The position numbers were made by a program, and so were the translations under genes. Under the pieces are notes generated by a model. That model was not told the origin of the DNA. It ran no database searches and saw only the letters and a program-made list of their open reading frames with translations. Below are positions 1 through 8,171 of a DNA stretch of 37,944 nucleotides, one piece after another (the first letter of the stretch is position 1; each line of letters opens with the position of its first letter). The stretch spans positions 1 to 37,944 of the forward strand of contig JAQBRQ010000029.1 of assembly GCA_028286385.1 (NCBI GenBank), in the 5' to 3' direction. The stretch comes from Candidatus Saccharimonadota bacterium. GTDB lineage: Bacteria; Patescibacteriota; Saccharimonadia; Saccharimonadales; UBA4665.

Positions 1-34
1 AAAGGCATCGTCTATTTAATTGCAAGCATAAATC

Positions 35-487
35 CTACTCGGCTGCTTTAATAGCTTCCCGGCAATAAAATTTTACAGAATCCGACAGGGCATACTCAGG
101 TTTTTCTAAATCGTCTAAGCCAAGCCAATGGATGCTGGAATGTTCACTCGACAGGGTATGACGGTTATTTTCGGCTTTCCCAAAGTAGACAAGAGCAATG
201 TGTTTATGCGGAGGATTAGCTTCATGAACGTCAATGTAGCGCGGCGGATAAATAAATTTGGTATCGGTTTGCTCAATAGACGGTTTATCGCTTAAAATTT
301 TTACGTTGAGGCCTGTTTCTTCTTGGATCTCCCGAAACAATGCCTCTTCTGGGTCTTCATTTAGTTCAATATGCCCGCCCATCGGTATCCACTTATCGTA
401 GCGCGGATGGTGCACGAGCAAGACCTTGTCGTCGTGAACAATGAATACAGTAATTACGAAGTCATACAAGTCGTTTATGTGCGGCAT
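35..487 (-). CDS. Nudix hydrolase
   Basis: A 150-aa single-domain Nudix hydrolase. The complete Nudix box (G-x5-E-x7-REUxEExGU) lies at about residues 38-60, with G38, E44, R52, E53, E56, E57 and G59 all present, so Mg-dependent hydrolysis of a nucleoside diphosphate linked to another moiety is expected. The substrate cannot be read from sequence. The N-terminal VITVFIVHDDKVLLVHH strand and the PMGGH loop before the box are typical. It is divergent from the membrane-protein gene at 613. It could be an 8-oxo-dGTP or ADP-ribose type enzyme; I do not choose. Confidence 0.9.
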   Translation of the reverse strand: MPHINDLYDFVITVFIVHDDKVLLVHHPRYDKWIPMGGHIELNEDPEEALFREIQEETGLNVKILSDKPSIEQTDTKFIYPPRYIDVHEANPPHKHIALVYFGKAENNRHTLSSEHSSIHWLGLDDLEKPEYALSDSVKFYCREAIKAAE

Positions 488-612
488 GCCATTAGTTTAC
501 CACTTCATACATAATCGAACCGATACGACGGAAGGCTGTGTTAGAAAAATAATAGTCGAGGGCGAGCAAGTGCTCTGTAATGAGGTTTATAGTAAAAAGT
601 TAGGAGGGTGTA

Positions 613-1230
613 ATGGCGCGCGCAACGACGCACACAGATTTAGAAAAAAATTATAATAGGCGCGGGAATGCGACAGCGATAGATGAAAATCAGCAGCGCC
701 AAAAATACGGTGGTTTTCATTTTGGTGCAGCGATGTTTGGGTGGTTAGTAAGTACGGGGATGGCGGCTATACTCACGGGTATTTTAGCAGCCGCAGGCAG
801 CGCCGTAGCAGTAACATCTTTAGACCAATCCCAAGCTCTAAATTCGCAGACGGTTAATACTGTGGGTTTAGCAAGTGGAGTCTTATTCTTGCTAGTGCTA
901 GCCGTGGCATATTACGCGGGCGGCTATGTTGCTGGCCGCATGTCTCGCTTCGACGGCGTGCGCCAAGGCTTTGGTGTATGGGTCATAGGTATTTTGATTA
1001 CGCTCATTCTGGGTGGCCTGGGTGCTGCAATAGGCGCGAACTATAACGTGCTACAACAAATTAATTTGCCTCACATCCCAATTGAACAAGGTAGCTTCAC
1101 GACAGGCGGCCTAATCACCTCACTAGTAGCGATTATCGTAAGCCTACTAGCTGCCCTCGGGGGTGGAAAGGCTGGAGAACGATATCATCGGAAGATCGAT
1201 AGCGCCGGGGTCATTAATCCTAGCGACTAG
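613..1230 (+). CDS. Four-helix integral membrane protein, function unknown
   Basis: A 205-aa protein with about four hydrophobic segments near residues 43-67, 85-107, 118-140 and 164-186, a charged N-terminal tail (ending DENQQRQKYGG) and a short charged C-terminus. Glycine/alanine-rich helices (GGYVAGR, LGGLGAAIGA) resemble small membrane proteins of the TIGR04086/YrzE type, but I am not sure of a family. The start is decided by a strong Shine-Dalgarno AGGAGG at 602-607, 5 nt before ATG, unlike many other genes here that have no leader. It is convergent with the FHA/transglutaminase gene. Confidence 0.75.
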   Translation: MARATTHTDLEKNYNRRGNATAIDENQQRQKYGGFHFGAAMFGWLVSTGMAAILTGILAAAGSAVAVTSLDQSQALNSQTVNTVGLASGVLFLLVLAVAYYAGGYVAGRMSRFDGVRQGFGVWVIGILITLILGGLGAAIGANYNVLQQINLPHIPIEQGSFTTGGLITSLVAIIVSLLAALGGGKAGERYHRKIDSAGVINPSD

Positions 1231-1325
1231 CGCGACGCCCTGAGCGTTGGTAACTTTGCAGGTATGGAATTATTTCGCAGAGAGTTATATGGGTCGTCAC
1301 TGTTTTCGAGTGCACAGAACTGACC

Positions 1326-2474
1326 CTAGCGATCAACAGGCAAATCGTACTTCCAGCGGCCTTGTTTGTGAGCCTTTTCTTTTGTGCCTACGAAGTTTTG
1401 TGCTGGGTCAATAACGAATGACAGACCACCTGGAGTCTTGAATACTGCCCAAGCGTGTGCGCCATGGGCGTCGACATCATGATTACGTTCTACACCAGCT
1501 TGGCCGATAAGCATTTTCTTTTCAACTAGCGTTTCAGCTAAAAATGCTGCGACTAAACATTGGTGGCGGCACACGCCAACGCCCTTTTCTATATATTCAC
1601 TTAAACCAATTAAGGTGTTGCCTGCATAATGAGGCCTACTCAGCTTATCTGCACCTTTGTGGTCATAGGGCATAACTTTACGAGTGTACTTATTGATCTC
1701 TTTGAGCACTGCTTCAACTGCTACAGTTGGCTCACGACCAAATTTTTGTTCTGCTTTTTTGATCATATCCTGGGCAATCTGTTGCATTGCTCGTGATTTA
1801 TCATCTACTACTACCGCTTCAGAGTCAGGCCTAGTGGTAAAATAAACCCCGTTTTTCACTGATTTGCTATCACGTCCAATGATCGGATGATTCTTGGAAT
1901 AACCGTACGGTGCCTCAATATCACGCTTCCCAAAGTCATAGCGGTCGTAGATATCATCTTCGGCTATCTGAGTGAATACTGCTCTGATATTTGCAGCATG
2001 TCTACGTCCACCCTGGGCAGTCTTCAGGTCACCACTCAACAACGTTTTATTGGTAGGTCTTAAATTCTGGACGATAAGACCCAGTCCATCATAAGCAAGT
2101 GAAAAATGGCTACCTGAAACCCGGGGATCATAATCAAATCGATCTGTATGGTGACCGCGGCCCAAAACCACTGGATCGTTTAGCCAAACACCCTTGAAGC
2201 CTCTGGTTTGACCGTCTCTAAATTGCTTGCTAACAACCAGTAGGGGAGAGGCGTAAGTATCATCGAGACGAGTATCAAGCACGGAAAATAACTGTCTATC
2301 AGCTTCTATTTTGGCAACAGTTGGAACCGCTAGTCCAACCTCTCGTTTTGTCTGGTATGCATCGGCTAACGGCTGGCCACCGTGTAGGTCTATGACTTGC
2401 GATTCGTTATGAGCCATCTGATGTCCCATACGTATGGCGCCTGGCAAAGGAAGGTGATTAGGGTGAGTTGACAT
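1326..2474 (-). CDS. FHA-like plus transglutaminase-like cysteine protein
   Basis: A 382-aa protein with two readable modules. Residues about 80-150 look like a forkhead-associated domain: GR at 105-106, SGSH at 120-123, and NLRPTNKT at 137-144 in place of the usual D-x-x-S-T-N-G-T. Residues about 285-365 look like a transglutaminase/EDR1-like papain-fold core: GVGVCRHQC with Cys302, AHAWAVF with His340 and FVIDPAQ with Asp356, the expected Cys-His-Asp order. FHA domains read phosphothreonine; bacterial transglutaminase-like domains are often proteases or amidases. No signal peptide or TM segment is seen. The gene starts 2 nt after the stop of the 180-aa gene upstream, so the two are co-transcribed. 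The domain calls are by motif only. Confidence 0.7.
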   Translation of the reverse strand: MSTHPNHLPLPGAIRMGHQMAHNESQVIDLHGGQPLADAYQTKREVGLAVPTVAKIEADRQLFSVLDTRLDDTYASPLLVVSKQFRDGQTRGFKGVWLNDPVVLGRGHHTDRFDYDPRVSGSHFSLAYDGLGLIVQNLRPTNKTLLSGDLKTAQGGRRHAANIRAVFTQIAEDDIYDRYDFGKRDIEAPYGYSKNHPIIGRDSKSVKNGVYFTTRPDSEAVVVDDKSRAMQQIAQDMIKKAEQKFGREPTVAVEAVLKEINKYTRKVMPYDHKGADKLSRPHYAGNTLIGLSEYIEKGVGVCRHQCLVAAFLAETLVEKKMLIGQAGVERNHDVDAHGAHAWAVFKTPGGLSFVIDPAQNFVGTKEKAHKQGRWKYDLPVDR

Positions 2475-2476
2475 AC

Positions 2477-3019
2477 TTATGGATTTACAACTTCAGGTTC
2501 AGAGATCGTCAGTAAGTCGGGTGAAAGGTTAGGGATAATACCATGCTCTTGAGCTAGCTTCACTCCTTCAATTAGGTCAGATACAACTTTATAATCACTT
2601 TCGTCAAACCTTGCAGATACACCGGCTACGCCTTCGTATACTTTTGCAACGGTTACAGGCCAGACATCTCTTTTTACTGATCCATCGTCATCATAACTTG
2701 TATTGATGAGGACAACTGTCGGCTGCTCGAGTACAACGCTTCCTGTATCTTCGCCCATTTGATATTTTCGTTTTACGATACTGACAGCAGCTATGACGGT
2801 TGGGTTAGATAAATCCGGACTTATATCAGGAAGAGGGGTGCCACCTTGATTGCGCACGCGTTCTTCGTATAACTCTCTGCTTCGCTCCAAGGCAGACATT
2901 GCTTTATCCGCTATGCCACTCTCGCGCAGAACACGATTTTGCTCAGAGTGAATAGTATTAAGCGTGAACTCTTCTTCCTGACTTGGGTTTGGTTCGTGAA
3001 ATGGTAATGCTTCAGACAT
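2477..3019 (-). CDS. Unrecognised 180-aa protein, leaderless
   Basis: I do not recognise this protein. It is soluble and acidic, with a charged helical first third (residues about 15-60, SEQNRVLRESGIADKAMSAL) and a beta-rich middle (VVLEQPTVVLINTSYDDDGS, RDVWPVTVAKVYEG). The start is fixed by a consensus promoter only 6 nt upstream of ATG, so the transcript should begin at the start codon. It is followed by the FHA/transglutaminase-like gene with a 2-nt gap; the pair probably acts together, but nothing shows how. Confidence 0.7.
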   Translation of the reverse strand: MSEALPFHEPNPSQEEEFTLNTIHSEQNRVLRESGIADKAMSALERSRELYEERVRNQGGTPLPDISPDLSNPTVIAAVSIVKRKYQMGEDTGSVVLEQPTVVLINTSYDDDGSVKRDVWPVTVAKVYEGVAGVSARFDESDYKVVSDLIEGVKLAQEHGIIPNLSPDLLTISEPEVVNP

Positions 3020-3054
3020 AAAAACATACTATCACAAAGATAGTGTTTTGTCAA
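3017..3054 (-). promoter_or_regulatory. Consensus promoter for a leaderless transcript
   Basis: Read on the minus strand: TTGACA (3054-3049), 17-nt spacer, TAGTAT (3031-3026), 6 nt, then ATG (3019-3017). The spacer and -10 contain ACTATC-tttgt-GATAGT, an inverted repeat that could bind a regulator. The element is nearly identical to the promoter at 18564-18601. Confidence 0.8.
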
Positions 3055-3112
3055 TCTGCTGGCGGGCCGTAATGGAGCAGGTCTGGAGCTATTACTGCAG
3101 CATGCTGCAAGT

Positions 3113-3625
3113 TTACTCAGGCTTAGGTAATGTGGGGTTTGGGCATATAATGCGCATGCCAGGAGCTAGCGGCTGCTTGCCAGTGCTGGGCCATGCTTCC
3201 CCTGGGAGCTCAAATTCACCCCAAACATTACCTTGTTCATCGACAGTACGAAAGCAAGGCTGTGTTCGATGAAAATCCGAGCCCTGGTCTCGGTTGTACA
3301 CCCACTTCATTTCAGGCCCCTTAGTAACCGTGGCATCAATAGTGGCAAGTCGCTCTTCAGCAGCCCCCAGGGTACCGAGGCGACCACTTTCGACATCTTC
3401 CCTAAGCTTTGCTTCAAGTCCTTCCCGGAGCGCGACAGTTTCAGCACGAACCTCCGCTACTTTACTCGTCCACTCTTCAAATTTTTCTTGATGACGTATT
3501 TTCTCATACCGAATTTCTCGTTCTTGCGGTGACTCGGTTGCCGCTACTGTAAGGTTAGCAGGATTAATACCCATCGCACTCAGACGGTCTTGAATATTTG
3601 AGCCTGCATCTTTAGGTGATTCCAT
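3113..3625 (-). CDS. Unrecognised 170-aa protein
   Basis: I do not recognise this protein. An upstream in-frame ATG exists at 3682, but I place the start at 3625 (MESPKDAG) because AAAGGA lies just before it and a promoter (TTGACA at 3692-3687, 17 nt, TATTGT at 3669-3664) would put the transcript start downstream of the longer start. Residues about 30-85 are strongly helical and charged (REIRYEKIRHQEKFEEW, LREGLEAKLREDVE), a likely coiled coil. The C-terminal part is beta-like and proline-rich. It lies upstream of, and in the same direction as, the 180-aa and FHA/transglutaminase genes, with a 93-nt gap that holds their own promoter. Confidence 0.65.
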   Translation of the reverse strand: MESPKDAGSNIQDRLSAMGINPANLTVAATESPQEREIRYEKIRHQEKFEEWTSKVAEVRAETVALREGLEAKLREDVESGRLGTLGAAEERLATIDATVTKGPEMKWVYNRDQGSDFHRTQPCFRTVDEQGNVWGEFELPGEAWPSTGKQPLAPGMRIICPNPTLPKPE

Positions 3626-3639
3626 CGTTAAATAATCCT

Positions 3640-3956
3640 TTGCCGCATGATTGTATAATATAAACAATATCACTAAGAGCACCCTATGTCAAATTAGAGG
3701 AGCTGAATTCCACTTCCAAACGCAACACTCACATGGCTGGTTCGCCCCACTTTGGTCTGGGTAAGTGCTTAACAGAATTATGTTAAACGTTGACATTGCC
3801 TATTTCGGCGAAGAGAAAAGTGGGCCCGACCGGCTAGCGGCCTTTGGCCTTTTCCGCCGATGCTTTCTCGGAACAAGCTCCTGCGAGAGCATCGGCTGCA
3901 CCGAACCGGACTGCTAAAGCAGGGTCCGTTTCTGGAGCCCAGACGGAGCCCAGCAA
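3640..3956. other. Gene-free stretch with strong inverted repeats
   Basis: No convincing gene. It contains a long imperfect stem (GCCGATGCTTTCTCG near 3851 with CGAGAGCATCGGC near 3882), GGCCTTTGGCC near 3840, and a short tandem repeat of GGAGCCCAGAC near 3934. The 12-mer GGGCCCGACCGG near 3823 also occurs in the 3' half of the adjacent tRNA-Asp. It could encode a structured RNA on either strand; no family was recognised. Confidence 0.4.
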
Positions 3957-3982
3957 ATAAAAAAGACCATCTTGCGATGATC
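3957..3982 (-). terminator. Intrinsic terminator of tRNA-Asp
   Basis: On the minus strand GATCATC-gcaa-GATGGTC forms a 7-bp stem with a GCAA tetraloop followed by a run of T. It lies about 10 nt past the tRNA CCA end. Confidence 0.85.
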
Positions 3983-3991
3983 CATTTTATT

Positions 3992-4067
3992 TGGCGGGCC
4001 CGACCGGGTTCGAACCGGCGATCTCCTCCGTGACAGGGAGGCGTGATAACCACTTCACTACGAGCCC
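3992..4067 (-). tRNA. tRNA-Asp(GTC)
   Basis: Cloverleaf on the minus strand: acceptor GGGCTCG pairs with CGGGCCC, anticodon arm CCTCC-CTGTCAC-GGAGG gives anticodon GTC, and the T arm has GGTTCGAACC. The discriminator is G, as usual for tRNA-Asp, and CCA is encoded. Confidence 0.96.
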
Positions 4068-4139
4068 ATGATTATCTTTTTATACGAAAGACAGGGGTAA
4101 TGATACCAATTTACCCAAGTAAAAGCAAGTGTAACCGGT

Positions 4140-4829
4140 CTAGGCCGCCCGGGCGGCCGGCACGAGTTTGGGGAATAGTAGCGGCGTAGCGACGGTGCCG
4201 AGCTCATCTCTTAGAGCCCGTACATCAGGCAAGCCAAGGGCAATGACGGTTTCTATGGCGTGGTGTACGACGTTATCAAATGTTTGGTTGTCGCTAACAG
4301 GGAGTTCAGCCGCCATAGCCTTTAGTTCGGGTGATACAGCCCCGTGACTTCGAATATCATCGTACTCAATCTTAATATTTTTGGCTTGATTCTTGAACTC
4401 CTGGTCTAACAGCCAGTTATAAAACAGTCCTGAGGTGTAGCCTGCGGTCGATTCAAAAACGGCCAGACCACCTAAAATGTGGCGGTCATCACGGTTGAGG
4501 CGTTTGCTGCTGGCATGCAGCGACAAAGCTTCGAAGTCTGCTAATCCGGCTACGCGCGGTGCAGCTTGCAGAGGAGTAACAACAGTCTGATGCTCGGCGA
4601 TAAGGGCATCTATAGCCGCATTTGAGGCTTGATGCGTGGAGGCGGTTAGCTCGGGCCAGATCTGTGAACGACAGCTTTTGTTAAACGCAAACCGTACACA
4701 GACCGCACCAACCAGGCTCGCTTCGGCGGGCAAAGGGGACTCGTTGGAGCTTTCAAACACATAACTGCCAGGGCGTTCATTGAATTCACTGAACGCGATA
4801 GATATTAGTTGGCCGTTTTGATGAATCAT
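4140..4829 (-). CDS. Unrecognised 229-aa protein
   Basis: I do not recognise this protein. It has no TM segment or signal peptide. The first 50 residues look like strands (LISIAFSEFNERPGSYVFE, LVGAVCVRFAF); the rest is alpha-helical and alanine-rich, ending in PAARAA. A promoter-like TATAAT (4860-4855) with TTTACT 16 nt upstream gives a leader of about 20 nt lacking a clear Shine-Dalgarno. It stands alone between tRNA-Asp and the tRNA-Thr/Gly pair. Confidence 0.65.
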   Translation of the reverse strand: MIHQNGQLISIAFSEFNERPGSYVFESSNESPLPAEASLVGAVCVRFAFNKSCRSQIWPELTASTHQASNAAIDALIAEHQTVVTPLQAAPRVAGLADFEALSLHASSKRLNRDDRHILGGLAVFESTAGYTSGLFYNWLLDQEFKNQAKNIKIEYDDIRSHGAVSPELKAMAAELPVSDNQTFDNVVHHAIETVIALGLPDVRALRDELGTVATPLLFPKLVPAARAA

Positions 4830-4919
4830 TTTTTGTTGCTAATGGTTAATCGGTATTATATGCCTAAAATGTTCAAAGTAAATGAGCTGAGTTGTGATAA
4901 ATCTTTCATTTCTTACTGC

Positions 4920-4925
4920 TATAAT
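4920..4925 (+). promoter_or_regulatory. -10 box for the tRNA-Thr/tRNA-Gly transcript
   Basis: TATAAT lies 27 nt before tRNA-Thr. A good -35 at normal spacing is not evident. Confidence 0.5.
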
Positions 4926-4951
4926 ACTTCGGTACACCAGGCATAGGTTAT

Positions 4952-5027
4952 GCCACCTTAGCTCAGTTGGTAGAGCGACACATTCGTAACGTGTAGGTCA
5001 GCAGTTCGATCCTGCTAGGTGGCTCCA
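4952..5027 (+). tRNA. tRNA-Thr(CGT)
   Basis: Acceptor GCCACCT pairs with AGGTGGC, the anticodon loop TTCGTAA gives CGT, and the T arm has AGTTCGATCCT. The discriminator base at 5024 is T (U in RNA) and CCA is encoded. The UCCA end is complementary to the UGGA of the T-box before thrS. The innermost anticodon-stem pair is A-C. Confidence 0.95.
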
Positions 5028-5053
5028 GATTAATCGCGCGGATTGCGCGACAG

Positions 5054-5128
5054 GCGGGTATCGTATAGTGGTTAATATGTAACCTTCCCAAGGTTGAGAG
5101 GAGAGTTCGATTCTCTCTACCCGCACCA
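5054..5128 (+). tRNA. tRNA-Gly(CCC)
   Basis: Acceptor GCGGGTA pairs with TACCCGC, and the anticodon arm TAACC-TTCCCAA-GGTTG gives CCC. The T arm is GAGAGTTCGATTCTC, the discriminator is A and CCA is encoded. It follows tRNA-Thr by 26 nt and is probably co-transcribed. Confidence 0.95.
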
Positions 5129-5152
5129 TGGTAAAATACGCTTAAGCTTATT

Positions 5153-6139
5153 ATGAATAAAAAACAGCAAACACCCCTTGGAATAGCTGCGCAAGTCGTA
5201 GCCAGCACAAAGCTGCAAGAACATGCCGGTGTTACCTGGATTGACGTAGAAAATCCGCGCAAGGAAGATCTGGCCGGCTTTGTCGCTAAGTATAATCTCC
5301 ACGAATTACAGATAGACGAATGTTTGAACAAAGGGCACTTGCCGCAAGTGGAAGTCGAACCTGATTATGTGTTCGTGTTGCTGCATTTTCCAAAATACGT
5401 GGCCGACCAGCATAAAATCGAAACCGATCAGGTGGGTATTTTCTTGGGCCGCAACTATCTGCTAACAGTGCACGGTGACGAAACGCCGAGTATTCGAAAC
5501 TTCTTCGACGTCTGTAATCAAGACCGTGAAAAACAAGCCTTATACTTCGAAAAGTCCACGAGCTATTTGTTGCACGCCATCATTGAGCAATACCTCAAAG
5601 ACCTGGCTAACTTGATTCACGATGTTTCGTGCGACCTCGATAACATTGAAGACATGGTTTTTGATGGCAAAGAGTCTGACGCCTACCAAATCGGCCAGCT
5701 TCGGCACCGAATTATGCGCATTAGGCGAATTCTGGCGCCACTGCAAGAGGTTCTTGATGATTTGTCGTCAGTCGTTGCAGATTCCAGGGGCGAAAATATC
5801 GCCCGCTACTACCGAAATAACAAAAAAATGGCTAACCGCCTCTGGGAGGAAGTCGAAGAAGCCCGCGAAACAATCGAAATTTATAAAGATGCTGATTTTA
5901 CGGCCAGCACTGGCAAGACCAACGCCATTCTGGCAGTCTTAACGTTATTGTTCACCCTAACGATACCGGCCACCGTCATCGGCACATTTTATGGCATGAA
6001 TATCTTGTTGCCAGGCGGCCTAACCACGGGCTCCTGGACATTTTTAGGCGCCTATACAACTCTCAAAATGGTGGGAATAGGTTCAGGATTACTGGCGCTC
6101 TTAATGTACTACTACTTTAAGAAGCGCAGCTGGGTTTAA
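5153..6139 (+). CDS. corA: CorA-type magnesium/divalent cation channel
   Basis: A 328-aa protein with the CorA layout: a large cytoplasmic N-terminal domain, a long acidic and basic helix (residues about 160-255, with RHRIMRIRRIL and WEEVEEARETIEIYKD), and two C-terminal TM helices around 258-283 and 300-322. The signature YGMN at the end of TM1 (GMN at 281-283) is present, followed by a short periplasmic loop and a basic C-terminus (KKRSW). It forms a homopentameric inner-membrane channel for Mg2+ (or Co2+/Ni2+). The start is 25 nt after tRNA-Gly; TAAAAT at 5132-5137 could be its -10, giving a very short leader without Shine-Dalgarno. Confidence 0.93.
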   Translation: MNKKQQTPLGIAAQVVASTKLQEHAGVTWIDVENPRKEDLAGFVAKYNLHELQIDECLNKGHLPQVEVEPDYVFVLLHFPKYVADQHKIETDQVGIFLGRNYLLTVHGDETPSIRNFFDVCNQDREKQALYFEKSTSYLLHAIIEQYLKDLANLIHDVSCDLDNIEDMVFDGKESDAYQIGQLRHRIMRIRRILAPLQEVLDDLSSVVADSRGENIARYYRNNKKMANRLWEEVEEARETIEIYKDADFTASTGKTNAILAVLTLLFTLTIPATVIGTFYGMNILLPGGLTTGSWTFLGAYTTLKMVGIGSGLLALLMYYYFKKRSWV

Positions 6140-6179
6140 TCTGACAACTGATAAATAAGTGGTACAATAGGACCAACAT

Positions 6180-6536
6180 ATGGCGACTCCCAAGAAGTAT
6201 TTTCATGATCATCTCGTGCTCCTATTGCTCAGTGTTAACGGCTTTTTAGCTACAGCAGGCAGCATCTTTATTTTGGTGCGCCTGAGCACCAGTCATGGCA
6301 ACGGCTACATCGTCCAATATCGTTCGAGCCTGGGCATCAACGCCTTCGAGACCGGTAACGTCCTGGATCTACTAAGTTTTGTGGTGTTTGCGGCCTTGGT
6401 GCTAGGTATCCACGCTGTGCTCAGCATGCGAGCCTACCACGTCAATCGCCAGGTAGCCATCGCCATTTTGAGCCTCGGCATTCTGCTGCTTGCCCTGACA
6501 ATTATTATTAGTAACGCGCTGCTCGTACTGCGCTAA
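6180..6536 (+). CDS. Small three-helix membrane protein
   Basis: A 118-aa protein with hydrophobic segments at about 11-33, 58-80 and 90-116 and short basic loops (MRAYHVNRQ). I do not recognise a family. It has its own promoter (CTGACA 6141-6146, 16 nt, TACAAT 6163-6168) and a weak AGGA 7 nt before ATG. Its stop is 3 nt from the glycosyltransferase start, so the two are probably translated together and it may be an accessory subunit of that enzyme. Confidence 0.75.
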   Translation: MATPKKYFHDHLVLLLLSVNGFLATAGSIFILVRLSTSHGNGYIVQYRSSLGINAFETGNVLDLLSFVVFAALVLGIHAVLSMRAYHVNRQVAIAILSLGILLLALTIIISNALLVLR

Positions 6537-6539
6537 CCT

Positions 6540-8171
6540 ATGATCGACCTCGAGATTCCCTTTGAGAAGGACCGCAAGGGTCATTATCGATTCTTCGAGA
6601 TTCTGCCCGGCACGCTTAGCTGGACATTGCTGTTTTTGCCGCTGATTTTATCGTTTATTAACGTGACGGTGGCCGTGTTCTTCATTCTGGCCTATCTGTT
6701 AGTCTTCTTTGTGCGCTCCATCGCCTACTCGATACGCTCGATTGCTGGCTACCGCACCATGAAGCACCATCTTAAACTTGATTGGAACGGTATGGCCGCC
6801 GACATTGAAGCCGGGGAAGTCACCGGACCTACAATTGAGCGGCCCAAATGGCACCATAAGAACCTGTCGCGGCTCGGTGTCCGCGTCCGCCAAGTTAAGC
6901 CCAGCCAGTTAACACACGCCGTGATTATCGCCACTGTTAACGAGAGCCGGGAAGTGTTGGAGCCGACGATTCAGGCAGTGATCGATTCCGATTACGACAC
7001 TCAAAAGATGATTTTAGTGATTGCCTACGAAGGCCGCGCCGGTAAAGAAGCCGAAGACCGCGTGCAGGAACTCATAAAGCTATACGGCGACAAATTCCAG
7101 CACGCCATGGCGGTCATGCATCCATCAAATATCCCTGGCGAGATCATCGGTAAGGGCGGCAATGTGACGCACGCCGGCCGTGCCCTGCAAAAATACCTAG
7201 TCGCCGAGAAGATTGACCCCGAAGATGTTATCGTCACCACTTTAGACGCCGATAACCGCCCCGATAAGCGCTATTTCGCGGCCCTTAGCTATCTGTTCTG
7301 CGTGGTGCCGGATCCGTCGAAGGCATCTTACCAGCCGCTGCCAATGTTCACCAATAACATCTGGGACGCGCCAACGCTGATGCGCGTGGTGGCAACCGGC
7401 AATAATTTGTTCTACATTGTTGGTACGCAGCGCCCGCACTTGGCACGCAACTTTTCGGCTCACGCCCAGCCAATGCAGGCGTTGATCGATATGGACTTCT
7501 GGAGTGTGCGCACCATCGTAGAGGATGGCCACCATTTTTGGCGCAGCTACTTCCACTTCGATGGTGACTACAGAGTTTATCCACTGAGTATCCCAATCTA
7601 TCAAGATGCGGTACTAGCCGAGGGCTACTTGCGCACATTACGTGCTCAGTTCGTGCAACTGCGTCGCTGGACGTATGGCGCGTCCGACATCGCCTACATC
7701 GCCAGTAAAGGCTTTTGGCACAAGAACAAAGCACCGAAGCTCGATGTACTAGCCAAATTAATGCGTTCCATCGAGGGCCACGTCAGTTGGGCAACCGGCA
7801 CGTTGCTAATCTACTTCGCTGCCTTTGTGCCACCGCTCATTGCACCACAGAGTCTGGCCGCCAACGAATTACCGCTGATCGTCAGCCGCGTGCAAAAAAT
7901 CGGTATCATCGGCTTACTGATTTCGGTATACGTTTGCATGGTCACACTGCCGCCTCGTCCAGCTCGCTACCGCCGCCACCGCTCAGTACTTATGCTTACC
8001 CAGTGGATCTTCTTGCCGGTGACCAGTGTTTGCTACGGCGCTTTAGCTGCCTTTAATAGCCAAACCCGCCTGATGTTTAAGCGCTACCTATCGAAGTTCG
8101 ACGTTACCGAGAAGGCCACAGTCAGCGCCTCCGGCAAAACCACCAGCACCACCGCCGACCCCGACGCCTAA
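6540..8171 (+). CDS. Processive-type GT2 membrane glycosyltransferase
   Basis: A 543-aa family 2 glycosyltransferase of the cellulose/hyaluronan synthase type. Two TM helices near residues 22-60 precede the catalytic domain; DAD at 236-238 binds the metal/UDP-sugar, ED at 328-329 is the likely catalytic base, and QLRRW at 373-377 is the Q-x-x-R-W motif that marks processive enzymes. Further TM helices follow at about 415-440, 460-485 and 490-515. The product would be an exported polysaccharide or glycolipid; the sugar is unknown. It is coupled to the small membrane protein upstream. The C-terminal 25 residues are Thr/Ala-rich and soluble. Confidence 0.88.
   Translation: MIDLEIPFEKDRKGHYRFFEILPGTLSWTLLFLPLILSFINVTVAVFFILAYLLVFFVRSIAYSIRSIAGYRTMKHHLKLDWNGMAADIEAGEVTGPTIERPKWHHKNLSRLGVRVRQVKPSQLTHAVIIATVNESREVLEPTIQAVIDSDYDTQKMILVIAYEGRAGKEAEDRVQELIKLYGDKFQHAMAVMHPSNIPGEIIGKGGNVTHAGRALQKYLVAEKIDPEDVIVTTLDADNRPDKRYFAALSYLFCVVPDPSKASYQPLPMFTNNIWDAPTLMRVVATGNNLFYIVGTQRPHLARNFSAHAQPMQALIDMDFWSVRTIVEDGHHFWRSYFHFDGDYRVYPLSIPIYQDAVLAEGYLRTLRAQFVQLRRWTYGASDIAYIASKGFWHKNKAPKLDVLAKLMRSIEGHVSWATGTLLIYFAAFVPPLIAPQSLAANELPLIVSRVQKIGIIGLLISVYVCMVTLPPRPARYRRHRSVLMLTQWIFLPVTSVCYGALAAFNSQTRLMFKRYLSKFDVTEKATVSASGKTTSTTADPDA

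Noticed and set aside
441-656. 71-codon plus-strand ORF at the start of the window
   Set aside because: It overlaps the Nudix gene start and the membrane-protein start with its strong Shine-Dalgarno; the amino-acid sequence looks like translated non-coding DNA.
3778-4053. 91-codon minus-strand ORF through the gene-free block
   Set aside because: It overlaps tRNA-Asp and its terminator and has the arginine/cysteine-rich composition of a chance frame.
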